A stretch of 5,341 nucleotides of DNA from Rickettsiales bacterium (GTDB lineage Bacteria; Pseudomonadota; Alphaproteobacteria; Rickettsiales; UBA1997), in the NCBI GenBank assembly GCA_947496905.1, contig CANMEW010000089.1:1-5341 (forward strand). Reading direction: 5' to 3'. The notes beneath the pieces are model-generated. The model had not been told where the DNA came from and searched no databases. It saw only the letters and a list, made by a program, of their open reading frames with translations. The position numbers and the translations under genes are program-made. Positions 1 through 5,341 of the stretch are shown in pieces (position 1 is the first letter of the stretch; each line of letters begins with the position of its first letter).

Positions 1-150
1 CGACAAGTCGCAAATTACTCAGGCCTTACGGCCTTGCGTCATTTGTCAGTTAAAAATGCGATGCATTTTTTAAGGTGTAGCCGTCACTTCGAACTTCTCA
101 AAAAATCCAAGTTTTTCAGAGGTTCCCATACTTTCTACTAATCCACAAAA
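1..150. other. Hairpin-rich region at left edge, possible repeat or end of an upstream gene
   Basis: No recognisable protein is encoded here, but the stretch is packed with inverted repeats. AGGCC (21-25) pairs with GGCCT (30-34) and is enclosed by CAAAT (11-15) with ATTTG (41-45). AAAAATGC (52-59) pairs with GCATTTTT (63-70). A longer imperfect stem joins 91-105 with 112-125. The plus-strand frame beginning at base 1 is open to a TAA at 139-141 (46 codons), so it could be the tail of a gene entering from the left, which would end just before the terminator at 154. Its predicted peptide is not one I recognise, and the dense symmetry argues more for an interspersed palindromic repeat or structured RNA. 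Both readings are inference, and they are not exclusive because such repeats can insert in frame. Confidence 0.35.
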
Positions 151-153
151 AAC

Positions 154-192
154 AAAAACCCTCCGAAGCATTTCGCTTCGGAGGGTTTTTTT
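154..192. terminator. Bidirectional Rho-independent terminator
   Basis: The arms CCCTCCGAAGC (159-169) and GCTTCGGAGGG (175-185) are perfectly complementary around a 5-base loop (170-174). Five A residues before the stem (154-158) and seven T residues after it (186-192) extend the pairing and supply a U-tract on both strands. The stem lies about 20 bases past the stop codon of the minus-strand gene at 212-1600, so it should end that transcript. On the plus strand it would stop anything entering from the left edge. Confidence 0.93.
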
Positions 193-211
193 GTAAAAGC
201 GTTTTAAACCG

Positions 212-1600
212 TTAAAATTTCCCAAGTATTTCGCGGATGGAAGTTTCATTGATTAGAAGCTCAAGATTTTTCTCTCTACGAATGTCAAACTCAGCAATCT
301 CTTCTTTGCTCACTGCATTTTTAGCAGCCAATTCCTTAACAACGCTTCCTAAATTAGCAGAAGCTTTTTTAAGAAAATTCTGGTAAGAATCTTCATTTGG
401 TAAGCCGCTTGCGACTAGTGACTGACTATTGTCAGCTGATACTTTTTTCTGATCTGACATTTGGTTAAAACCAGCGGAAATGTAATCGATTAAAGCGCTA
501 ACATTTTCTACTTTTACAGCCGCTGATCCAGAAAGCATGCTATCATCTGGGAATGTAGCAGTTTCTCCATTAACTGAAATTTTGTACAATGGGTTGGAGA
601 ATTCCAAACTGTTGATTTTGAGTGCTTTGGAATATTGCACAGACACTTCTTGAATTTGAGTTGGATCAGATGGGATCTGAGCTTGTGCCTCTCCTTGGAT
701 TGGAGTCAGAACATATTCGAGATCAATTGAGAAATTGTTTTTGATCAGATTTTTATTCTCTATCACCGCCAAATCAGCAGAACCTTTTTCTGACTTTTCA
801 GAATCTGCAGGAGTTGCTGCGGCAGGCGTAGTTGAAGGAGTAGTTGTTGCTACAGCAACAACAACAGGAGGATTTACTGCTGCCGGAACAGATGGAGTAG
901 CAGCTGGAAGTGTTTGAACCGCATCTAGCTGAGTGGGAATTAAAGCCTTAGAAGCATTGCCAATTGCAATCTCACCAGTTTTGATGCCGTCGATAATTTT
1001 CTTTTCCAAAACATTTTTGTAAGCATCCATCACGTCGAAGCCTTCAATGTCTTTGATGTTAGCGGAAATGAGCGAGGTAACTTTTTCGCTGTCATCAACC
1101 CTAGATTCCAAATGTATGTTTGACTCGCTTGCGGCATAGATGACATTTTTTTCGGCATCCAAAATTCTGTAGCCAAAATCTTGGTAATTAAATTTAGAAA
1201 TTCTGCCATTGGCTATTAAAATGCTGATTGATGGATCCTTGCTGAAAGCAATATTGGCGGCATCATTGTTAGAGTCGTAGACTGACACATCTCCGATCAA
1301 GGCGACTGAAAACTCAGATGAAAAAATTCCAGCTCTAGCCTCAAGATGCTTCACAGCAACTTGACGTTTGTTTAGCAATGGAGTTGGGAGGGTAAATTTT
1401 AAATCTTTTATCGTAATTTTTTGAGAGAGAGGAAAGCCAGAAGCGGAGATTTCTCCAGCAGAAACTTGGGTGCTGTTTTCGTTAATAAATTTATTTATTT
1501 GCTTCTCGACTTGCCCAATTTTAAAAAACCAAAACACGCTGTAAACCAGAACTGATGTGGCTAGAAGGATGAAAAATTTAACCAAAATGCTTTTGCTCAT
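212..1600 (-). CDS. DUF2125-like membrane-anchored periplasmic protein
   Basis: This encodes a 462-residue protein of unknown molecular function. Residues 5-26 are a single strongly hydrophobic segment (LVKFFILLATSVLVYSVFWF) that fits an uncleaved N-terminal anchor or signal sequence, putting the rest outside the cytoplasm. It is followed by short alternating beta-like strands including the G-x-x-x-SGFPL motif around residues 49-58, which resembles the SGFP motif near the N-terminus of DUF2125 proteins of Alphaproteobacteria. Residues about 230-266 form a low-complexity linker of Ala, Pro, Thr and Val that splits the protein into two beta-rich halves. The last 60 residues are helical and charged. 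The ATG at 1600 is the natural start because it places the hydrophobic segment at the N-terminus, although no Shine-Dalgarno sequence is visible upstream. The gene stands alone: it is divergent from the TrhP-like gene and closed by the terminator at 154-192. The family call rests on overall architecture and the SGFP motif, so it is moderate. Confidence 0.7.
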   Translation of the reverse strand: MSKSILVKFFILLATSVLVYSVFWFFKIGQVEKQINKFINENSTQVSAGEISASGFPLSQKITIKDLKFTLPTPLLNKRQVAVKHLEARAGIFSSEFSVALIGDVSVYDSNNDAANIAFSKDPSISILIANGRISKFNYQDFGYRILDAEKNVIYAASESNIHLESRVDDSEKVTSLISANIKDIEGFDVMDAYKNVLEKKIIDGIKTGEIAIGNASKALIPTQLDAVQTLPAATPSVPAAVNPPVVVAVATTTPSTTPAAATPADSEKSEKGSADLAVIENKNLIKNNFSIDLEYVLTPIQGEAQAQIPSDPTQIQEVSVQYSKALKINSLEFSNPLYKISVNGETATFPDDSMLSGSAAVKVENVSALIDYISAGFNQMSDQKKVSADNSQSLVASGLPNEDSYQNFLKKASANLGSVVKELAAKNAVSKEEIAEFDIRREKNLELLINETSIREILGKF

Positions 1601-1827
1601 AAAGTTGTTTTATTTATTCGGTTTTGGATTTTGAAATTTTCCTGAAGTGCTGGAAATGGTCGCTAAAGAACTTAGCAAAGGGATGAGAAGTCGATTTTTT
1701 TAATAAGCGGTTTTTTATAAATAAAGAAGTTTGATGTCTGATGCACGCAGTTAAATTAACCACTGCCTACCTAACTCCGCATCGTATTATTTTTTCATAA
1801 AAGTCGCTCCACCACAAATTAAAAATC
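1601..1827. promoter_or_regulatory. Divergent intergenic region, promoters presumed
   Basis: This AT-rich spacer separates two divergently oriented genes and must hold the promoter of each unless one is transcribed from within its neighbour. TATAAA (1716-1721) and TATTAT (1785-1790) are possible -10 elements for the plus strand, but neither has a good -35 at 16-18 bases. Small inverted repeats occur: TTTCC (1638-1642) with GGAAA (1652-1656), GCTAA (1662-1666) with TTAGC (1672-1676), and GTTAA-A-TTAAC (1750-1760). None matches a regulator or riboswitch I recognise. Neither flanking gene has a clear Shine-Dalgarno sequence. Confidence 0.4.
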
Positions 1828-3432
1828 ATGAAAAAACCAGAACTCTTACTTCCGGCGGGAACGCTGAATCGCCTCAAAACTGCGATTCTTTACGGTGCCG
1901 ACGCCGTCTATTGTGGAACTCCCGACATGTCGCTTAGAGTCAAGTCTGGCTTTACTCTAGAAGATGTTGTTGAAGGCATTAAATTTGCTCACGCTCACGA
2001 AAAAAAAGTTTACCTCACGCTCAATCTTTTTTCTCACAACAAGGACATCGAGAAGCTGCCACAATTCATCGAAACCGTTAAAATGGTCAATCCTGACGGT
2101 CTGATTATTTCCGATCCCGGAGTGTTTCAATTTGTCAAAGAGCATGCGCCAGACTTGGAGATACACATTTCCACGCAGGCAAATGTTTGCTCATGGTTGA
2201 CGGTGGATTTTTGGGAGAGGCAAGGCGCGAAGTTGGTGGTAATGGCGCGCGAAGTCAGTTTCGAAGAGCTCGCCGAAATCAGAAAAAAATGTCCGAACAT
2301 CAAGCTCGAAACTTTTGTCCATGGCTCGATGTGCATGACTTATTCCGGACGCTGTCTTCTTTCGAATTTTATGGCAGAGCGCGGAGCCAATCAGGGCAGC
2401 TGTGCGCACTCATGTCGCTGGGGTTACAAATTAAAAATTAAGCTCAAGGACAATAGTGAGCACGAAATTGAAATTAACGAAAATAACAAAGATTTATTCG
2501 ATTTCTTTTTGGAAGAGGAAGTCCGTCCGGGTGAGCTCATGCCTTTCGAGGAAGATGTTCACGGGTCCTACATTCTAAATTCAAAAGATCTCTGCTTGCT
2601 GCCGAAGCTTGATGAATACATCAAAATCGGCCTCGATTCATTCAAGGTTGAGGGTCGCAACAAAACTGAATTTTATGCAGGCTCAGTTGCGCGAGTTTAC
2701 CGCGCTGCAATTGATGACTACATGTGCGATCCACAAAATTGGCGGGCTGATGACTACATGGATGAAATTAATTCCATCTCCAATCGTGGCTACACTTTAG
2801 CTTTTCACGAAGGTCGCTTAACCAATTTAGCGCATGACTACGAAAGCACGGGCTCAACTAGTTCCTACGAATACGCCGCTTGTGTAGTTGAGTGGGATGG
2901 AGATGACATGATCGTTGAGGGTAAGAACCGCCTTGATGCCGGAGATGTTTTGGAATTTTTGTCGCCTTACCAGCGCGACCCAATCTTGCTGCGAATTTAC
3001 GAATTCAAACACGTTAGAGACGGAAAAATTACCGACAGGCTTCATGCGGGACAAAAGCCGCAAATCCGTATTTCAGCTAGCGCTTTCCATCTTTTTGAAG
3101 CGGAACAATTAAAGAAATTACTGCCGCCACTTTCACTAATTCGCAAAGAAAAAATGAATGTCGAAGCGGAGAAGTTGAAAGTAGAATCGCGTGAACTTTC
3201 CCACCAATTGGAGTCTGGCGAGGTGAGGGAAGAAAAATACGAAGCTAAAAGAAAAAAATATTTTGTAGCACGCGAAATTGCTGATCCAAAAATTTCTCCA
3301 AAAACTCCGCGCGTTGGGTTGGATGGATGTTGCGGCAAAAGCTGCAATGGCTGCTTAATTTTTTGGCATGACGAAAAATACGCCAAAGCACGTGAATTGG
3401 TTAAAACAAAAAAAATCGGAGAAATGCTGTAG
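1828..3432 (+). CDS. trhP: U32-family tRNA 5-hydroxyuridine synthase-like protein (TrhP/YegQ type)
   Basis: This 534-residue U32-family protein most likely forms 5-hydroxyuridine at position 34 of tRNAs, the first step towards cmo5U/mo5U; in E. coli TrhP the process depends on prephenate and Fe-S cluster biogenesis. The start KPELLLPAGTLNRLKTAILY and GADAVYCG (residues 23-30) are typical of the TIM-barrel N-terminus. The U32 signature covers residues 161-179 (ETFVHGSMC, then SGRCLLSN). Cys169, Cys176, Cys192 and Cys256 (in NSKDLC) have the spacing expected of Fe-S ligands in the family, and FKVEGRNK is at 272-279. A beta-rich domain follows at about 345-420. The protein is longer than E. coli YegQ (about 450 residues) because residues about 437-534 add a charged, probably coiled-coil linker and a Cys-rich tail (CCGKSCNGC, 501-509). 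The ATG at 1828 matches the family N-terminus but lacks a clear ribosome binding site. The stop overlaps the metW start. Annotations as a collagenase-like protease reflect the old U32 name. RlhA is longer and UbiU shorter, so TrhP is the best fit. Confidence 0.85.
   Translation: MKKPELLLPAGTLNRLKTAILYGADAVYCGTPDMSLRVKSGFTLEDVVEGIKFAHAHEKKVYLTLNLFSHNKDIEKLPQFIETVKMVNPDGLIISDPGVFQFVKEHAPDLEIHISTQANVCSWLTVDFWERQGAKLVVMAREVSFEELAEIRKKCPNIKLETFVHGSMCMTYSGRCLLSNFMAERGANQGSCAHSCRWGYKLKIKLKDNSEHEIEINENNKDLFDFFLEEEVRPGELMPFEEDVHGSYILNSKDLCLLPKLDEYIKIGLDSFKVEGRNKTEFYAGSVARVYRAAIDDYMCDPQNWRADDYMDEINSISNRGYTLAFHEGRLTNLAHDYESTGSTSSYEYAACVVEWDGDDMIVEGKNRLDAGDVLEFLSPYQRDPILLRIYEFKHVRDGKITDRLHAGQKPQIRISASAFHLFEAEQLKKLLPPLSLIRKEKMNVEAEKLKVESRELSHQLESGEVREEKYEAKRKKYFVAREIADPKISPKTPRVGLDGCCGKSCNGCLIFWHDEKYAKARELVKTKKIGEML
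3418..3421 (+). promoter_or_regulatory. Shine-Dalgarno sequence for metW inside the end of trhP
   Basis: GGAG at 3418-3421 lies 10 bases before the GTG at 3432 and within the last codons of the upstream gene. With the TAGTG stop/start overlap it supports GTG as the metW start and indicates translational coupling. Confidence 0.55.
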
Positions 3433-4154
3433 TGAGTTACATCGGGCAGAACATCGTTAAGCGTCAAATTCGCTACGATCTCGAAATCATCGCGCAGTTA
3501 ATTAAGTCGAAGACGAAAGTTTTGGACATTGGTTGTGGCGACGGGGAGCTGCTAAAATTTTTAAAAAAAAATAAAAATGTTGATGGCAGAGGTTTGGAGA
3601 TTTCCCAATCTCAGGTCAGCAAGGCTTTAATGGGAGGCGTATCGGTAATTCACGGAGATGCCGAGAAAGATCTCACTTTTTATCCGGACCGCAGCTTCGA
3701 TTACGCCATTCTCAGCCAAACGATTCAGGCAACGCACGATCCTAAAAAAATTTTAGAAGAAATGCTGCGCATCGCGGAATTCGCGGTGATTTCCCTACCA
3801 AATTTTGCTCACATTAAAAATCGTTTGCACCTGCTCTTCAAAGGCACGATGCCAGTAAACAAAACCATCCCTTTCGAATGGTACGAAACCCCAAATATTC
3901 ATTTTTGTTCAATTGCTGATTTCGAAAAACTTTGCCATCAGTTTAATTTCAGCATCGAAAAAAAAGTTTTTTTAACGGCGCGACACAAGCTAATTAGCTT
4001 TCTTGGACATGGGATGATTTCCAATCTCTTCGCCGAATACGGAATTTTTCTAATCACAAAAAATGAACCCGCAGCCACTGGGCAGAAAGAGTTCGTTTTT
4101 AAGAAAAGTTTCAGAAATTTAGAGCCAGTACCAAGTTTTTTTAAACCTCTTTGA
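3432..4154 (+). CDS. metW: MetW, methionine biosynthesis SAM-fold protein
   Basis: This encodes a 240-residue class I methyltransferase-fold protein of the MetW family, which acts with the homoserine O-acyltransferase MetX in methionine synthesis in Pseudomonas and related bacteria; what it methylates, if anything, is not established. SAM motif I is VLDIGCGDGELL (30-41), the acidic residue of the next strand is in GRGLEIS (52-58), and VIHGDAEKDL (72-81) and the SFDYAILSQTIQAT block (88-101) are near-diagnostic for MetW. LPNFAH (122-127), FEWYETPNIHFCSIADFE (148-165) and LC (167-168) follow in the normal order. The core ends near residue 210. The last 30 residues (PAATGQ to SFFKPL) extend beyond the usual length of about 200 and look unstructured. 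The GTG start shares its G with the TAG stop of trhP, so the two genes form an operon. No metX is present in the window, which is unusual because metX normally lies directly upstream. Confidence 0.93.
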   Translation: MSYIGQNIVKRQIRYDLEIIAQLIKSKTKVLDIGCGDGELLKFLKKNKNVDGRGLEISQSQVSKALMGGVSVIHGDAEKDLTFYPDRSFDYAILSQTIQATHDPKKILEEMLRIAEFAVISLPNFAHIKNRLHLLFKGTMPVNKTIPFEWYETPNIHFCSIADFEKLCHQFNFSIEKKVFLTARHKLISFLGHGMISNLFAEYGIFLITKNEPAATGQKEFVFKKSFRNLEPVPSFFKPL

Positions 4155-4294
4155 AAAAGCGACAACCCGCGCCCAAGGCTACTCCAAGACCACTCGCTTA
4201 GAGCCACATGCGCTCAAGGCAGTTACAGAAAAAATTACTAATTCCATTTTCTGCAAATCAAACTCTGAAAAGCCTTGAATTTAGGGCGTCGAGT

Positions 4295-4346
4295 AAAAAG
4301 TCTAGATTTTCTCCACGTGGAGAAAATCTTAAAAAATGACTTTTTT
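4295..4346 (+). terminator. Long nested palindrome, probable terminator of trhP-metW or operator for gpmI
   Basis: A perfect 26-bp palindrome occupies 4304-4329, with half-site AGATTTTCTCCAC and centre CACGTG. As RNA it can form an 11-bp stem with a 4-base loop. It is enclosed by a second pair of arms, AAAAAGTC (4295-4302) and GACTTTTT (4338-4345), and six T residues (4341-4346) end the structure. The T-run and the position between metW and gpmI suggest an intrinsic terminator. It is atypical, because an AT-rich 8-base bulge separates the inner stem from the T-run. The perfect twofold symmetry would equally suit a binding site for a dimeric regulator about 90 bases before the gpmI start. The rest of the 4155-4414 spacer shows no gene: a start-less open stretch at 4153-4278 has no recognisable product. 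Confidence 0.5.
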
Positions 4347-4396
4347 AGGCCTCTCTAAAATCACGCAACAAAACCCAGAAAATCACACCTCTTTTC

Positions 4397-4401
4397 GAGG
4401 A
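4397..4401 (+). promoter_or_regulatory. Possible Shine-Dalgarno sequence for gpmI
   Basis: GAGGA at 4397-4401 is the only anti-16S-like stretch before the ATG at 4415. Its 13-base gap is longer than ideal, so its use is uncertain. The start itself is fixed by the alignment of the encoded N-terminus to the family. Confidence 0.4.
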
Positions 4402-4414
4402 CTCTTACCAAATC

Positions 4415-5341
4415 ATGAACACATTAAGCTTGATCAAACACAAACCAGTCCTGCTCTGCATTCTTGATGGCTGGGGAATTGGCGACGTCGCTGATGCAAA
4501 TAACGCAATTGCGCGCGCAAAAACTCCAAATTACGACCGCTTTTTTAAAATTTATCCAAACTCGCAACTCGCAACTTCAGGCTTGGATGTTGGTCTGCCG
4601 CAAGGGCAAATGGGCAATTCAGAAGTCGGACACATGACCATCGGCGCCGGTCGAATTATTTTCCAAGATCTACCTAGAATCAGTCACGCCATTGCTGATG
4701 GCTCTCTTGCGCAAAATCCAAAATTACAAAAATTAATCTCGGATTTGAAAGATTCCGGAAAGGTCTGCCACTTAATGGGCTTGCTGTCTGATGGCGGGGT
4801 TCATTCTCACATTGACCACATTATTTTTCTGGCGGAGCTGCTGACGAAAAATGGAGTAAAGGTTGCGCTTCATGCCTTTCTAGACGGTCGTGATGTGGCG
4901 CAAAAAAGTGCGCTACTTTATTTGGAGAAGGTCAAAAACATCAAAATTGCTACAATCTCTGGGCGTTACTACGCCATGGATCGCGACCAGAATTGGAATC
5001 GCATTAAACTTGCAACTGATGCAATTATTTTTGCCAATATTCTTACTGGGAGAGAGAGAAATTCTGACGCAATTTTAGCGGTAAAAAATTCCTACGAAAA
5101 ATCAGTAACGGATGAATTTATTTTACCTTGCGTGATTGGCGACTACGCTGGAATTGCCGATGGAGATGCGCTAATTTTTTGTAATTTTCGTGCTGATCGC
5201 GCTCGCCAAATTTCTGAAAAAATTTTCGAAAAAAAGCCTAGTTTACACGCCCTAGCGCTCACCGAATATTCAGAAAAATTGAATGAATTTTACAAAATTT
5301 TATTTCCGTCAATCGAAGTAAAAAATTCTCTGCCAGAAATT
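4415..5341 (+). CDS. gpmI: 2,3-bisphosphoglycerate-independent phosphoglycerate mutase (N-terminal 309 residues, cut by window edge)
   Basis: This enzyme interconverts 3- and 2-phosphoglycerate in cytoplasmic glycolysis/gluconeogenesis through a phosphoserine intermediate and two Mn(II) ions. The frame is open for 309 codons to the last base, against about 510 for the full family, so the C-terminal part lies outside. Metal ligand Asp18 sits in CILDGWG (15-21), and the catalytic serine is Ser69 in MGNSEVGHM (66-74). The transferase domain shows SDGGVHSH (125-132), AFLDGRDV (154-161), SGRYYAMDRD (182-191), TDEFILP (232-238) and NFRADRARQ (257-265), all the substrate-binding Arg, Asp and His motifs in the right order. 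The remaining metal ligands (Asp, His, Asp, His, His) are expected beyond the edge. The ATG leaves about ten residues before the first conserved strand, normal for the family. There is no frameshift or premature stop. A spacer with a strong palindrome separates it from metW, so it is probably transcribed independently. Confidence 0.97.
   Translation, partial: MNTLSLIKHKPVLLCILDGWGIGDVADANNAIARAKTPNYDRFFKIYPNSQLATSGLDVGLPQGQMGNSEVGHMTIGAGRIIFQDLPRISHAIADGSLAQNPKLQKLISDLKDSGKVCHLMGLLSDGGVHSHIDHIIFLAELLTKNGVKVALHAFLDGRDVAQKSALLYLEKVKNIKIATISGRYYAMDRDQNWNRIKLATDAIIFANILTGRERNSDAILAVKNSYEKSVTDEFILPCVIGDYAGIADGDALIFCNFRADRARQISEKIFEKKPSLHALALTEYSEKLNEFYKILFPSIEVKNSLPEI

Noticed and set aside
75..130. 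TTCGAAC motif reminiscent of a tRNA T-loop
   Set aside because: No flanking T-stem, anticodon arm or acceptor pairing could be drawn on either strand.
735..917. Open plus-strand frame rich in Val, Ala, Thr and Gly
   Set aside because: It is the antisense of the Ala/Pro/Thr linker of the DUF2125-like gene; the low-complexity codons simply lack stops on the other strand.
1601..1827. SAM-type riboswitch before the trhP-metW operon
   Set aside because: metW made this worth checking, but I could not draw a SAM-I or SAM-II fold or find their conserved cores.
3172..3202. GAAAGT/ACTTTC inverted repeat within trhP
   Set aside because: It has six base pairs with a 12-base loop inside coding sequence, no T-run, and is expected by chance.
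3042..3467. 141-codon minus-strand open frame across the end of trhP
   Set aside because: It is antisense to the well-supported trhP and metW coding sequence, and its product resembles no family.
4153..4278. 41-codon open stretch after metW, considered as a frameshifted continuation of metW
   Set aside because: MetW is already longer than usual, the stretch has no start codon, and its translation has no recognisable similarity.
4890..5078. 62-codon plus-strand frame inside gpmI
   Set aside because: It overlaps conserved gpmI motifs (DGRD, GRYYAMDRD) in another frame.

Overview
The window looks like ordinary chromosomal DNA of an AT-rich alphaproteobacterium. The main evidence is a DUF2125-like envelope protein, a family best known from Alphaproteobacteria, together with a MetW homologue and a co-factor-independent phosphoglycerate mutase with alphaproteobacterial-style motifs. 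Genus and species cannot be assigned from the sequence alone. No phage, transposase, CRISPR or plasmid genes are visible.

Layout. Positions 1-150 hold a cluster of inverted repeats with no convincing gene, although one plus-strand frame is open from the window edge to 141. A strong bidirectional terminator (154-192) separates this from a minus-strand gene (1600 to 212) for a membrane-anchored DUF2125-like protein with an Ala/Pro/Thr-rich linker. A 227-base divergent spacer (1601-1827) follows. On the plus strand there is then a U32-family protein of the TrhP (YegQ) type (1828-3432) and, overlapping its stop codon by one base, metW (3432-4154). A 260-base spacer carries a 26-bp perfect palindrome nested in a second stem, then gpmI starts at 4415 and runs off the right edge as an intact 309-codon open frame.

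How the genes relate. trhP and metW are almost certainly co-transcribed and translationally coupled. The first is expected to make 5-hydroxyuridine at the tRNA wobble position with an iron-sulfur cluster; the second is a SAM-fold protein tied to methionine biosynthesis. metW usually sits beside metX, which is not in this window, so the pairing is unusual. gpmI (glycolysis) is probably a separate transcription unit because of the intervening palindrome or terminator.

The most interesting points are the long charged linker and Cys-rich C-terminal tail of the TrhP-like protein (possible second metal site), metW separated from metX, the palindrome before gpmI, and the hairpin-rich left edge, which may be an interspersed repeat. 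I did not find clear evidence of a new biological system.
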